Assembly: GCA_965277855.1 (NCBI GenBank)
Contig: OZ255847.1
Span: 2,418,001 to 2,482,000, forward strand
DNA: 64,000 nucleotides
Origin: Bog-105 sp965277855
Lineage (GTDB): Bacteria > Acidobacteriota > Terriglobia > Bryobacterales > Bryobacteraceae
Reading direction: 5' to 3'
Within the stretch, counting starts at the first letter, position 1, and every line of letters starts with the position of its first letter. This document shows, one piece after another, positions 1 to 9,623 of the stretch. Position numbers and translations under genes: made by a program. A model generated the notes under the pieces. That model was given only the letters and a program-made list of their open reading frames with translations, was not told the origin of the DNA and searched no databases.

Positions 1-907
1 CGGCTTCTCCAGCTTTCTCGTCTGCCGTGCCTGCGGTGAACGGATGCAATGCGAAAACTGCTCCGTTGTTCTTACCCATCACCGGCGCGACCGCCGGATG
101 CTCTGCCACACGTGCGGCTTTGCCGAAAAGATCCCCGAAATATGTCCCAAATGCGGCAGTAACTATATCCAGTTCCTCGGCACCGGCGCGGAACGCGTCG
201 AAGATGAACTGCATCTCCATCTGCCGACTGCCCGCATCGCTCGGCTCGACCGCGATACCGCCAGCGGCAAAGGCGCCTTCGAACATATTCTGCAAACTTT
301 TCGCGACGGCAGCATCGATGTCCTGGTCGGCACCCAGATGATTGCTAAAGGGCACGACATTCCGAACGTCACGCTCGTCGGAGTCGTCCTCGCCGACATC
401 GGTCTCAGTCTCCCCGATTTTCGCGCCGCGGAACGCACCTTCCAACTTCTTACCCAGGCAGCTGGCCGCGCCGGTCGCGGCGACACACCCGGTCAGGTCA
501 TCATTCAAACGCTTAATCCTGACCACTACGCGGTCCGCTTCGCCGCCCAGCAAAACTATCCCGGCTTCTATAACAAAGAAATCGAATTTCGCAAATGGCT
601 GCGCTATCCTCCCTTCGCTGCTCTCGCCAACGTCATCGTCCGCGCCGAAAAGCAGGAGGACGCGCTTCGTATGGCCACCCAGATCGGCTACCTGCTCACT
701 CCCCCGCCCCCCGGCATCCGCGTGATGGGTCCCGCCGAAGCGCCTGTACTGCGCGTTAAGAATGAGTTCCGCTATCAACTGCTCCTTAAAGCCGCCAAAC
801 GCTCCGTCCTCCGTCAGGTTTTGCAGGACCTCCGCGGGCTCGCCTTAAAAGAACGCTGGAAATCCACCGCTCTTGTGATCGACGTGGACCCGATCAGCTT
901 GATGTAA
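1..907 (+). CDS. priA: Primosomal protein N' (PriA helicase), 3' part
   Basis: C-terminal part of PriA, the superfamily-2 DNA helicase that restarts stalled replication forks and starts primosome assembly. The frame is open from base 2, so the gene begins outside the window; about 301 residues are visible. Four CxxC knuckles (CRAC, CENC, CHTC, CPKC) in the first 45 or so residues form the paired zinc sites that sit between the helicase lobes. Lobe-2 motifs follow: GTQMIAKGHDIPNV and QAAGRAGRG. A C-terminal domain beginning around LRYPPFAALA comes next. The TAA stop (905-907) lies inside a tandem 13-bp duplication. Family assignment is secure. Confidence 0.95.
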   Translation, partial: GFSSFLVCRACGERMQCENCSVVLTHHRRDRRMLCHTCGFAEKIPEICPKCGSNYIQFLGTGAERVEDELHLHLPTARIARLDRDTASGKGAFEHILQTFRDGSIDVLVGTQMIAKGHDIPNVTLVGVVLADIGLSLPDFRAAERTFQLLTQAAGRAGRGDTPGQVIIQTLNPDHYAVRFAAQQNYPGFYNKEIEFRKWLRYPPFAALANVIVRAEKQEDALRMATQIGYLLTPPPPGIRVMGPAEAPVLRVKNEFRYQLLLKAAKRSVLRQVLQDLRGLALKERWKSTALVIDVDPISLM

Positions 908-924
908 CCAGTTGATGTAACCAG
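899..924. repeat. 13-bp perfect tandem repeat over the priA stop codon
   Basis: TTGATGTAACCAG occurs twice back to back (899-911 and 912-924). The first copy contains the last two sense codons and the stop codon of priA, so the second is a duplicated, untranslated copy of the gene end. It looks like a simple slippage or duplication event. Confidence 0.8.
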
Positions 925-943
925 GCATCCCTGACCCGAGTGA

Positions 944-949
944 TAAAAT
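944..949 (+). promoter_or_regulatory. Possible -10 element for tRNA-His
   Basis: TAAAAT lies 13 nt before the first base of the tRNA. No good -35 box is seen at standard spacing, so this is weak and rests on position only. Confidence 0.25.
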
Positions 950-962
950 TAGAAATTGTCAC

Positions 963-1040
963 GGCGGCTGTAGCTCAGTCGGTAGTAGCGCCAGATTGTG
1001 ATTCTGGATGTCGTGGGTTCAAATCCCACCAGCCGCCCCA
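963..1040 (+). tRNA. tRNA-His (anticodon GTG), CCA encoded
   Basis: A full cloverleaf can be drawn. The acceptor stem GCGGCTG (964-970) pairs with CAGCCGC (1030-1036). The extra G-1 (963) faces the C73 discriminator (1037), the identity element of histidine tRNAs. CCA is encoded at 1038-1040. The anticodon arm is CCAGA-TTGTGAT-TCTGG with anticodon GTG. The T arm is GTGGG-TTCAAAT-CCCAC. The D stem is three strong pairs plus one C/T mismatch. An insertion element begins about 18 bp downstream, so the tRNA itself is intact. Confidence 0.95.
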
Positions 1041-2270
1041 GCTTTCGATTGTCCGAACCGGACACACAAGTAACAGATTGTTCCTAAGAGATAGAGGTAA
1101 CACTGTTGGCCCGAAGGGATTTTCGAGGGTTTGCAAAGTTCTTTCCTCCAGATCGATATAGCCCAGATCGTAATCCATAAAGCTGACCAGCCAGATGCCG
1201 TCCTCAACTTCCTTGATGCCGACGGCTTGACCAGCCAGGGACTTGCTCAGATTGATTTTCTTGCGATGCAGGCAGATGCGCCCGCAACAGGTCACGAGCA
1301 CAGTTTTGTCGTGAAACGGATAGTGCGGCTCCGGGATGCCGACATAGGGCTTGGCCGAAGCCGTATAGAGCTGAGACGGAACTTGCATAGCAATTGCTTC
1401 GTGCGGGCGTTCGTTGTTGAATTCCTCAAGAAAGGTGTCGAACTTGCCCTGCTGCTGAAGGATGTTGCCGCCCGCCGGACGGGTGGCTTCTTTCTTCAGG
1501 GTCAGGTGCATGCGCTCGTGTCGGCCGTTCTGCTGCGGATGACCGGGGCGAATGCGCTGGATGGTAATGCCCAGGCGCAACCACCAGACCGAAAGCTTGG
1601 AAAGCTGAAACAGACCATGCGGCGAAGCGAAGGGAACGCCATTGTCCGAGCGAATGGCCTGCGGTAGGCCGCGCTCCCGAAACAGGCGATCAAAGGCCCG
1701 CCGAGCCAGTTCTTCACGATTCGATTCCAAGGCTTCACACAGGAGCAGATAGCGCGAAGCATGGTCGGTGACGGTGAGCGGATAACAATAACGTTTGTCG
1801 CCGAGCTGGAACTCGCCCTTGTAATCGGTGCACCACAGGTCATTCGGCCGCAAGCCATCGGAAAGAGGCGTGCCTTCGGCTCGCGTGCGTGGCCGCGCCA
1901 TACGCTTCACCAGGTCATGCCGATCGAGTACAGCATGCACAGTGCTGGCCGCCGGCACTTTGACCGCGTGCGGCAATCGTCGCAGCAAGCGCTCGCGGAT
2001 CTTACGCGCACCCCAGTGCGGTTTCTCGCGCTGGGCTGCGACGATCGCCGCTTCCACTTGCTCCGGCAACTGATTGGCATACCGGAAAGGCCGGCCTTTC
2101 CGATCGCTGAGCCCTTCCAGACCGCATTGTTCTTACCGCTCAAAGATCTTGTAACCAGTCTTGCGCGAGATCCCGAATTCCCGGCACAGCGAAGCCATGC
2201 TTTCGCCGTCCTTCAGCCGGATGACAAACCGCATTCGTTCTTCCATCACAGAACTCTCCTTCCATGGCAT
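975..2270 (-). pseudogene. IS481-family DDE transposase with in-frame TAA
   Basis: Cut-and-paste transposase with an N-terminal helix-turn-helix (MEERMRFVIRLKDG...SLCREFGISRKTGYKIFER) and an integrase core. The catalytic acidic residues appear in LWCTDYKGEF, IRSDNGVPF and QNGRHERMH. The ATG at 2270-2268 starts MPWKESSV and gives a normal N-terminus. Codon 46 is TAA (2135-2133), at the place where the family has Tyr (FER-Y). The frame is otherwise unbroken on both sides, so a single base change inactivated it. There is no stop inside the element: the frame runs out through the left end and stops at 975, antisense to the tRNA-His gene. Confidence 0.8.
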
Positions 2271-2343
2271 CCCTTTCTCCGCCTCCCTTCAGGCGAAAAA
2301 GTGTAACCCATGTCTCCGGTACGTTCTGTTACCTATGTCTCGG
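1059..2343 (-). mobile_element. IS481-like insertion sequence, inactivated
   Basis: The element is bounded by imperfect inverted repeats. Reading inward, the left end has GTAACAGAT followed by GGTAACACT (1070-1115). The right end has GTAACAGAA followed by GGTTACACT on the other strand (about 2300-2343). It carries one transposase frame, interrupted by a stop codon. No target-site duplication is obvious at these approximate ends. It lies immediately 3' of tRNA-His. Confidence 0.75.
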
Positions 2344-2950
2344 GTCGGTCAGATTCCCATCAATCCTCACAAGACTAATCCCAAGCGCATCATATTGCAC
2401 CGCGACGTGCTTGAGGAGAACGACATCCGCATACAGGAAGGCATACCAGTGACGACAATTAAAAAGACGGTCGTGTTGCCTCACCGAGATATGTTACCCG
2501 AATGTAGATGTCGCTCTCGCATACACCGAGCCCATCTATCGCCATGCCCTCCATATGGGGGGAAAACCCGGCTCTGAGACAAGATTTTGGGGATGCTGCC
2601 ATATCACTCCATCGCTGCCGCTGCGTTATAGAGCGTCCTAGCGCGCTACTTTCCCGTGCAAAGTTATCTGGCGCTTGGGTGAATGGACGATCACGCAATG
2701 TAACGCTATGCAGGTCATGCCTGAGAGGAGGATAGATAGGGCTCTCGAGGGATGGAACCCGAGCGCTCCGAGTACTAGTCAGCCTGCCACCGCAGTTCTC
2801 CACTGTCGAACGCGGCGCTGGAGAGTTTCGAAGCCGATGACTATCGGGTCAGATTGGATTGGAAGCCAATCGTCTATCACGCGCATTCTGGCGCAGGATC
2901 AACCGCTTCGCCCGTTGATCCCTGATGAGGTATCCGCCGATTGATCAGGA
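2344..2950. other. Non-coding stretch between two transposase remnants
   Basis: About 600 bases with only short, overlapping open frames on both strands. None has a recognisable family, a good start context or a sensible composition. It probably represents decayed DNA between the IS481-like element and the next remnant. Confidence 0.5.
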
Positions 2951-3223
2951 TCACTTCATATACAGCAGCCTGCGGAATTGCTTTCGAGCTACAGGCTTTT
3001 GGCTTGCGACATATCCAGCTAGCTCGTACTGATTGAACACCTGCCAGATGGCAGCCAGAAACCGCGGCAGTTCCCTGGCAAACTCGGGCCGCTGCGCAGC
3101 CGCCTCGGCAAACCTCACCAGTTTCCCGCCAACCAGGTAATCAAGCGCGCTCGCGACGCCAAAGCGCCTCCTGATTCCCTTCGTTGCTCTACATTGTTTG
3201 ACCCAAACTTTTTCGAATCTCAT
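2951..3223 (-). CDS. Small hypothetical protein beside transposase remnant
   Basis: A 90-residue basic protein starting MRFEKVWVKQCRATKGIRRR, with a middle part ALDYLVGGKLVRFAEAA and the ending RKQFRRLLYMK. I chose ATG 3223-3221; the frame is open further upstream but that part looks non-coding, and no clear ribosome-binding site is seen. The composition is protein-like, alpha-helical and without membrane segments. It lies 3' of the decayed integrase-type transposase on the same strand, so it may be an accessory gene of that element. Function unknown. Confidence 0.45.
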   Translation of the reverse strand: MRFEKVWVKQCRATKGIRRRFGVASALDYLVGGKLVRFAEAAAQRPEFARELPRFLAAIWQVFNQYELAGYVASQKPVARKQFRRLLYMK

Positions 3224-3269
3224 TGGGGTTAATATAGCGCTGGCATCATGGCCCGGTTCACGGCGCACT

Positions 3270-4395
3270 TCACGATGACATCTCTTTCTCTTGTGGTTCG
3301 GCCGGTACGTTAAACTCTTCCGCAGTCTCGAGCCCGGAGTCGAACACCAGCCGGCGAACGATTTCTGTGCGCCACTGTTTCACTCGCCGCTGCAGAGTTC
3401 GCAGTTGATCTGGCGCGAACGGCTCCGATGCCTCCGCCTGAAGCTGGCAAAAGAGATCCTTGGCCATTTTGTCGGGTTGCTCGTTGAGTCATTGCTCGAC
3501 CAACGGCCAGACTTGCTCAAACGGATCACGGCGGGTGCGCCAAGGGCGCGGGCCGTCAGCACGCTTGCGGTGTGTGGGGCGGACTTCGCCATCCCGCCAA
3601 GCCGTCGATAAGCTCTCGACGAAACGGTTCAGTTCCTTACTTCCCTCGGTCGTCTTTTCGTTACTGTCTCCCACCTCCAGCGCAGCTAGTTTCCGCTGCG
3701 CTTCGCGGATTTGACTTAGCAACTGCACAGGGTCCAGGACGGAGAACATCTGCCGCAATTGCTCTTTGCGCTCGTTGGTCACGCGGTCGCTGGCCAGCAG
3801 CCGCTTATACGGGTCGCTGGCTTTTCATATTGCTTGCTCACCTTGGCGCCGTCGCGTGTTTTCGATTTCAGTCTGAACGGGGGTTGAAAGAAGTTTACGT
3901 ACAAGCGCGCGCTCTTTGCGGTAGTCCACAACCGTCTGATTAATGAACGCACTATCGTTGTCTACGTCCAAATCCAGCATCGCGAACGGCAGTCTCCCTC
4001 GTATCTCCTCCACCGTGAGGGTTATCAGAGTCTGCTCCCGAACCACCATGGCCGCGGCTTCGGTCCAACCGGAGGCAATGTCGGTGAGCACCAAACTATG
4101 TACGTGGCTTCCAGCAACCGACTTTCCGCAATGCGCCACCATATCCATCTCGAAGTAGCCGGGCGGTGGATCGTTCCAATCGCTAAACGTTCGGACCAGA
4201 ATACTCTTTCGCAATACGCTGTTGATGGCTGTTCTTCAACAGCCACATCGCTATCCTGTCCGGTAACGAGACCCTGCAGGAGAACACCTGAAAGTTCGAT
4301 CGCCCAGCCGCCGGCGGAAGTTCTCCCCGGTGGGACTCTCCCCGTAGCATCGCTTTCGAGTAGCTCTCGTATGCGCTTGACACTAACTGCCTCAA
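3270..4395 (-). pseudogene. Decayed integrase-core transposase (ISNCY-like)
   Basis: Pieces of one transposase appear in order in different frames. They are a degraded N-terminal part (4395-4183), then the catalytic-core start RTFSDWNDPPPGYFEMD...VLTDIASGWTEA...LDVDNDSAFINQTVVDY (4214-3910), then KSKTRDGAKVSKQYEKPAT in a shifted frame near 3850, then KRLLASDRV/TNERKEQLRQMFSVLDPVQLL (to about 3489), then MAKDLFCQLQAEASE (3467-3270). The core jumps from DYRKERAL straight to the post-core segment. This removes roughly 60 codons including the last catalytic Glu. Several frameshifts plus a deletion make it clearly dead. Confidence 0.75.
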
Positions 4396-4478
4396 AACTT
4401 ACACTGCCAATATTACCTTTCTATTACGGATAGCTCACAGCCGTAGTCTCAGCTGAGTTCTTAAAAGGAGAACCTTTG

Positions 4479-7400
4479 GTGAAGCTTTTTGCCCGACTTG
4501 CTCTTTGCGCGATTACTATAGGGACCGTTTCTGCCGTCGCGCAGGAAGTGACCGCTTCGATCACCGGCCAGGTGACAGACCCGAGCGGCGCCGTAGTTGC
4601 CGGCGCCAAGGTCAAAGCCACCGACCAGGAACGTGGTACCGAATGGCCCGCCACCACCAATGGCGATGGCAGCTTCAACCTGCTTCGACTGCCGATTGGT
4701 ACCTACAGCCTGCAAGTCGAGCAGGCTGGTTTCCAGACAGCCAAGCAGTCCGATATCCACCTGGTTCTGAACCAGGTGGCTCGTATCGACATTGCCTTGC
4801 AAGTGGGCACCTCTGCGACCGTGATGGAAGTGGCGTCTGCCCCGCCTATTCTGCAGACGCAATCGATGGAGTTGGGATCGGTGATCGACGCACAGACCAA
4901 TGTGCAGATTCCGCTCGCCACGCGCAATTATGTGCAACTCACGCTGCTCGCGCCGGGCGCCATCACCCCCAATCCTTCCGGCTTTAAAGGCAGCCAGACC
5001 ACCTTTAACAGCGCGCGCCCCTACATTAACGGCAATCGCGCACAGACCAACAACTTCATCCTGGACGGCATGGACAACAATCAGATCTCCGACAACCTGG
5101 TTGCCTTCGCGCCCAGCGTGGATGCCATTCAGGAATTCAACGAAATCACGCAAAACGCCTCTGCCGAATTCGGCAACTTCATGGGCGGGATTACTAGCGT
5201 GTCGATCAAATCAGGGACCAACCAGTTTCATGGAGACGCCTTTGAATTCTTACGCAACGACAAGTTGAACGCGAATGACTGGTACCAGAACCTCACCGGT
5301 CAACCCCGCGCGCTACTCCGCTGGAACGAGTTCGGGGGCAGTTTGGGCGGTCCCATCAAGAAGGACAAACTCTTTATATTCGGCGATTATCAAGGCTCGC
5401 GCTTCGATACTCCTGCCTCGACCGGAACCGTTTCCGTGCTGACCGCATTGGAGCGGCAGGGAAATTTCTCCGAGTTACTCACGCCCAGCGCCAGCAATCC
5501 GGTTCCCACTCAGCTGTACAATCCCTATGTTGTCCAGCCTAATGGAAATCGGATGCCGTTCGCCGGGAATATCATTCCGATGCAGTACCTCAGCAAAGTC
5601 GCGCTGAATATCGTGAATTCGCAGTATTACCCGGCCCCGATTAATGCCGGCCTGCGTAACAACCAGATCAACACCAATCACAGTTACACGAACGGTGACC
5701 AGGGCGATCTGAAAGTCGACTACAACCTCTCCGACAAAGATCATCTCTTCGGACGCTACTCGCAAAGTAATATCGTAAATCCCGGAACTAACTCCCTGCC
5801 GCTCGACTACAATTCTTTTGGTAATTTCCCGGTACATAACGGCGTGCTGGATTATACCCGCACGATTTCTCCGAGCATTGTCAACGACCTCCGCGGCGGC
5901 GTGAACTATATCCTTGGCAATACCGGCACCAGCCCTTCGTCGTTGCCCAATCTGGCCCAGCAGTTCGGTATCTCTGGCGTGCAGAGCGATATTCTTCCGT
6001 CACAAGTCAGTAGCGGCGGTTTCATCAGTAACATCGGCAACAGCGATAACGTGCAGCTGTTTGCCACCACGGTCATTCAATATGGCGACACCCTGATCTG
6101 GACCAAGGGCAACCACACCCTGAAGTTCGGTTTCGAAGGAATGCGCGATCGTGTGGATGTCTTCTACTCGGGCAATAACGGCGTTGCCGGAACGTTTACC
6201 TATAACGGCCAGTTCACTACCCTCAATCAAGGCTTGAAGTACTCCAGCAGCAGCACCAACGGCGGCCTGCCCGAAGCAGACTTTCTGCTCGGCCTACCGG
6301 AAGAGGTGGGCGTCGGAACCAACGGCGGAACCTGGGGACAGCGCTACAACATACTTGGAGCGTTCGCCCAGGACACGTGGCGCATTACCCCGAAGCTGAC
6401 CCTCGACTACGGCCTGCGCTGGGAGCTCAACACGCCCTGGTACGAAAGCAAAAACCGCGAGGCGAATTTCGCGCCGTTTACCGGGCAGGTCGAACTCGCC
6501 GGGCAGAGCACTTACTACAACAACAACCGCGCCCTTTACAACCAGTACAATGGGGTTTACAACTTCCAGCCGCGCGTTGGCATCGCCTACTCGCCGAATG
6601 CTCAAACTGTGATTCGCGCCTCTTACTCGCTCTCCTCTTATATGGAAGGCACCGGCACCAATCTCCGCCTGACCATCAATCCGCCGTACTCGACCGAACG
6701 AGATGCCCTCTACAGTTCAACCGCCTTCCCAACCACCACCCTCGACCAGGGCTATACTCCGATTGGCAGCCCGAGCAACATTTATCAGGGCGTGACCGTG
6801 CGCCTGTTCGATCCAAACGTGCGCCCCGCCGTCGCCAACCAGTGGAACTTCAGCGTACAGCGTCAGTTTGGGTCCGCCACCACCGTCCAGGCCTCTTACG
6901 TAGGACAGAAGAATGATCATCTGGTGGTCGCGCAGCCGTATCAGCAGCGCCAGCTTAACCCCGATGGCACCACCTCCCCCAGTCCTTACCTGTCGGGAAA
7001 TCCGCTTGTCTATAACTCCATCGGCCAGATTTCAGGCACCGAAACCAACGGCAACCAGTCCTACAACGCCTTGCAGGCGGTCTTGAAACGCAACATGGCG
7101 CAAGGCCTTCAGGCGCAGGTCTCCTACACCTATTCCAAATGCATGAGCGATTCGATCGGGTTCTATGGCGATGGCTCGCAGGCAGCCACACAGTCACCCT
7201 ATATTCAAAACCTGTACAACCGGGCGGCCGAGTGGGGCCCGTGCTTCTTCGACGCTACTCACAACCTCAGCGCCTTTGCCACGTACGATCTGCCGTTTGG
7301 CCACCATCGTGTATTTGGCGCGAATGCCAATAAATTCGTAAATGCGGTGCTAGGCGATTGGACGATTAACGCTATTGTTAGCGTCCATAGCGGCTTCCCC

Positions 7401-7805
7401 CTTACTGTCACCGGGTCTGATAATTCCGGCACCAAATCGCGCGGCCCACGCGCCAATTGCACAGCACCGGTCGATATCCTGGGCAGTCAGAACTATGACG
7501 GCTCAGGCGGAGGTTACCAGTACTTCGCCACCAGCTCGTTCTCGCAGCCTGCCGCGGGCACCTTCGGCAGCTGCGGCAACGGCACAGTGCGGGGACCAGG
7601 CATAAAAACCGCCGACATGAGCATCTCGAAACAATTTTTCGTAACAGAACATCAGAACTTGCAGCTTCGCGGTGAGTTCATTAACGTGTTCAATCACCCG
7701 ATCCTGAACGCACCGGATCGCGGCGTGGGCGACACCACCTTTGGCGTCATTCAAAGCTCGCAAGGCGCCAGAAACGTACAGATCGCTTTGAAGTACAACT
7801 TCTGA
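4479..7805 (+). CDS. Oar-like TonB-dependent outer-membrane receptor
   Basis: Large outer-membrane protein of about 1108 aa. A signal peptide (about 1-22, ending VSAVAQ) is followed by a carboxypeptidase-regulatory-like Ig domain (ITGQVTDPSGAVVAGAKV, about 28-110). Next come a plug-like region (to about 250, with NFILDGMDNNQ) and a long beta-barrel ending in ALKYNF with the terminal Phe needed for outer-membrane assembly. The ligand is unknown; relatives are thought to import oligosaccharides or peptides using TonB. GTG 4479 is 8 nt after AAAAGGAG; TTG 4476 is an alternative start. It stands alone, with a decayed IS upstream. Confidence 0.9.
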   Translation: MKLFARLALCAITIGTVSAVAQEVTASITGQVTDPSGAVVAGAKVKATDQERGTEWPATTNGDGSFNLLRLPIGTYSLQVEQAGFQTAKQSDIHLVLNQVARIDIALQVGTSATVMEVASAPPILQTQSMELGSVIDAQTNVQIPLATRNYVQLTLLAPGAITPNPSGFKGSQTTFNSARPYINGNRAQTNNFILDGMDNNQISDNLVAFAPSVDAIQEFNEITQNASAEFGNFMGGITSVSIKSGTNQFHGDAFEFLRNDKLNANDWYQNLTGQPRALLRWNEFGGSLGGPIKKDKLFIFGDYQGSRFDTPASTGTVSVLTALERQGNFSELLTPSASNPVPTQLYNPYVVQPNGNRMPFAGNIIPMQYLSKVALNIVNSQYYPAPINAGLRNNQINTNHSYTNGDQGDLKVDYNLSDKDHLFGRYSQSNIVNPGTNSLPLDYNSFGNFPVHNGVLDYTRTISPSIVNDLRGGVNYILGNTGTSPSSLPNLAQQFGISGVQSDILPSQVSSGGFISNIGNSDNVQLFATTVIQYGDTLIWTKGNHTLKFGFEGMRDRVDVFYSGNNGVAGTFTYNGQFTTLNQGLKYSSSSTNGGLPEADFLLGLPEEVGVGTNGGTWGQRYNILGAFAQDTWRITPKLTLDYGLRWELNTPWYESKNREANFAPFTGQVELAGQSTYYNNNRALYNQYNGVYNFQPRVGIAYSPNAQTVIRASYSLSSYMEGTGTNLRLTINPPYSTERDALYSSTAFPTTTLDQGYTPIGSPSNIYQGVTVRLFDPNVRPAVANQWNFSVQRQFGSATTVQASYVGQKNDHLVVAQPYQQRQLNPDGTTSPSPYLSGNPLVYNSIGQISGTETNGNQSYNALQAVLKRNMAQGLQAQVSYTYSKCMSDSIGFYGDGSQAATQSPYIQNLYNRAAEWGPCFFDATHNLSAFATYDLPFGHHRVFGANANKFVNAVLGDWTINAIVSVHSGFPLTVTGSDNSGTKSRGPRANCTAPVDILGSQNYDGSGGGYQYFATSSFSQPAAGTFGSCGNGTVRGPGIKTADMSISKQFFVTEHQNLQLRGEFINVFNHPILNAPDRGVGDTTFGVIQSSQGARNVQIALKYNF

Positions 7806-7827
7806 CCGAATGCCAGAATAGAGCGAG

Positions 7828-8373
7828 ATGGCCGCCGGGGAAATGACTTTCGGGGAATACGCGAAGTATCAAGCGCCTCCTGGTTTTCGCGATCAGTTAA
7901 TTCGCGGAAAGGTGGTCCTGTCACCCTCTCCCAACCGGCAGCACCAGGATGTTTGTGACCCGCTTCACAAGCTTCTAGAGGGATTGGTTCTCGCGGAGTA
8001 TGTAGTTCGCACGGACACCACTCACATGATCGGCGCCAGGGAAGGGCCACGGCCGGATGTGTTCGTCATTCGCAAGGACCGCTGGGTCGCTGCCGATGAA
8101 ACTGGCGGATATCCTGCAGGCAGTCCAGAACTGGTGGTAGAGGTGCTGAGCCCATCCAACACGGAAAGAGAAATGGAAGACAAGCGGCGGGTTTATTTCG
8201 AAGATCTTCGTTGCCTGGAAATGTGGGAGGTCGATATAGAGGGTCAATCGGTCACTCGTCATTGCCGGGATGCTATCGACCGTTTTGATTTGCAGGCGTC
8301 TGTTACTTTACCGTCCACCTTGGGAAATGGCGCTGTGCCGGTGGCCGCGATTTTCGCCGGCATCGTGCGGTAA
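7828..8373 (+). CDS. Uma2-family PD-(D/E)XK nuclease-like protein
   Basis: A 181-aa cytoplasmic protein of the Uma2/DUF820 family, a restriction-endonuclease-like fold abundant in Cyanobacteria, Chloroflexi and Acidobacteriota. Family landmarks are MTFGEYAKYQ near the start, a central RPDVFVIRKDRW carrying the metal-binding Asp, ELVVEVLSPSN with the catalytic Glu, and DKRRVYFE with the Lys/Tyr. The length is typical. It begins 22 bp after the receptor gene, so it may be cotranscribed, though the two have no obvious functional link. The biological role of the family is unsettled. Confidence 0.85.
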   Translation: MAAGEMTFGEYAKYQAPPGFRDQLIRGKVVLSPSPNRQHQDVCDPLHKLLEGLVLAEYVVRTDTTHMIGAREGPRPDVFVIRKDRWVAADETGGYPAGSPELVVEVLSPSNTEREMEDKRRVYFEDLRCLEMWEVDIEGQSVTRHCRDAIDRFDLQASVTLPSTLGNGAVPVAAIFAGIVR

Positions 8374-8446
8374 CCAGGCAATCGCTCTCTTCAATCCACG
8401 CTGTCTAACACTACAGCTATCCTGGTAATTAACGAGGGCCTCTACC

Positions 8447-9160
8447 ATGAACCAATATCCACAGCCAAACTCTACCTGGGACAAGCTGACCGGCGTTACT
8501 CCTTTGACCGTGCAAGGAGCGGCGGTCATCAAGCAAACGTATCTGCTGTTCGGCTTGAGCGTATTCAGCGCACTGGCCGGCGGCTATATCGGCGCGACGT
8601 CAGACACGCTGGCGCGCTTCTTCTCCGGCTGGACCGGCTGGATTGTTGCGATCCTGCTGCTGAATATCGTGCCGCGTATCGCCATGGCCGCACGCCACAA
8701 TCCAGTACTCGGCGTCAGCGCGCTGGTGGGCGATGGCTTCGTTTCGGGTATCGCCATTTCACCGCTGCTTTGGGTTGCACGCACAACCGCCCCGGTGCTT
8801 ATTCTGGTGGCGCTTGGCATCACGGCCTGCATGTTCATCGGGGTGACGTTTTATGTGATGGCATCGGGCAGAACGTTCTCCGCGCCTCGCGGCCTCATGG
8901 CGGGGCTGTTCTTTTCGATCATCGGTGCCGTGATACTGAATTCTTTCCTGCATATCGGAGTCGTCGGCATTCTGATCAGCGTTGCCATCGGCGCGCTGGG
9001 TGTTTGCATTCTGGTCTTTTCAACCAGCACTGTGTTGCGCTCGCCCTTCGCCGATAGCCCCATCCCGGGGGCTTTAATGTTGTTTGCCGGAGTCTTCAAT
9101 ATCTTCGTGGCGGCACTAAACATCCTGCTCCGCGTGATGAATGGCGGACGCCGCGGTTAG
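8447..9160 (+). CDS. BI-1/YccA-like integral membrane protein
   Basis: A 237-aa protein with a short hydrophilic N-terminus (about 25 residues) followed by about seven hydrophobic segments. The pattern KQTYLLFGLSVFSALAGGYIG, then GLFFSIIGAVILNSFLH, then ILVFSTSTVLR, and a final ALMLFAGVFNIFVAALNILL resembles Bax-inhibitor-1 family proteins. These are bacterial inner-membrane proteins with proposed ion (calcium) leak or protease-modulating roles. ATG 8447 follows an AACGAGG-type site. The family call is by topology and a few conserved stretches, so it is moderate. Confidence 0.65.
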   Translation: MNQYPQPNSTWDKLTGVTPLTVQGAAVIKQTYLLFGLSVFSALAGGYIGATSDTLARFFSGWTGWIVAILLLNIVPRIAMAARHNPVLGVSALVGDGFVSGIAISPLLWVARTTAPVLILVALGITACMFIGVTFYVMASGRTFSAPRGLMAGLFFSIIGAVILNSFLHIGVVGILISVAIGALGVCILVFSTSTVLRSPFADSPIPGALMLFAGVFNIFVAALNILLRVMNGGRRG

Positions 9161-9364
9161 TCTCAAATTCTCACCGATGTCCGTGCCCACGCTTCGCAGC
9201 ACGTAAAGGACGCTTGGTCTCACTACTTACCCGACCTACAGCAGTCACAGCAGACATACTGGCCCGAATGATTGTTATCTCGCCCGGGGCAGGAGCCTAT
9301 GTAGAGGGGTCGTCGTTCAATCGAGCAGTCGTGGGGGCACCTATGTCAACATTATCTCAAGCAC

Positions 9365-9601
9365 ATGCCATTGAGGCTAGCGCCGATTGCGTTGTTTGGA
9401 CCGGTGTCGTCAGCGACGCCGAATGGCGGAGGGTGGTTTTGGAACTGTTTTGTAATGGCTGTTGCCACTTGGGTACTGGTTACCCTCTGGGTAAAGCACC
9501 GCCCAGACATATCTGAAAAGACGCGCCGTGCAAATCTAATTTGGATGACCGCGATATGTTTAGTGCTGATCGGTTTTGCCCTCCCGGGATTGCTGCACTA
9601 A
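9365..9601 (+). CDS. Small membrane protein, hypothetical
   Basis: A 78-aa frame with two clear transmembrane stretches, WFWNCFVMAVATWVLVTLWV and LIWMTAICLVLIGFALPGLL. They are joined by a basic loop (KHRPDISEKTRRAN) that would face the cytoplasm. The hydrophobic pattern favours this frame over the longer overlapping frame at 9214-9516. No ribosome-binding site is evident and the first 22 residues look weak, so the start may lie further in. Function unknown. It is followed 22 bp later by another small ORF. Confidence 0.45.
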   Translation: MPLRLAPIALFGPVSSATPNGGGWFWNCFVMAVATWVLVTLWVKHRPDISEKTRRANLIWMTAICLVLIGFALPGLLH

Positions 9602-9623
9602 AAGCAATAGCGGCCGGATTCGA

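Noticed and set aside
1131..1667. Plus-strand 178-codon frame inside the IS481-like element
   Set aside because: Antisense to the conserved transposase core; no family match.
4461..5153. Minus-strand 230-codon frame opposite the first receptor
   Set aside because: It lies antisense to a well-supported signal peptide and domain; composition is His/Arg-rich shadow sequence.
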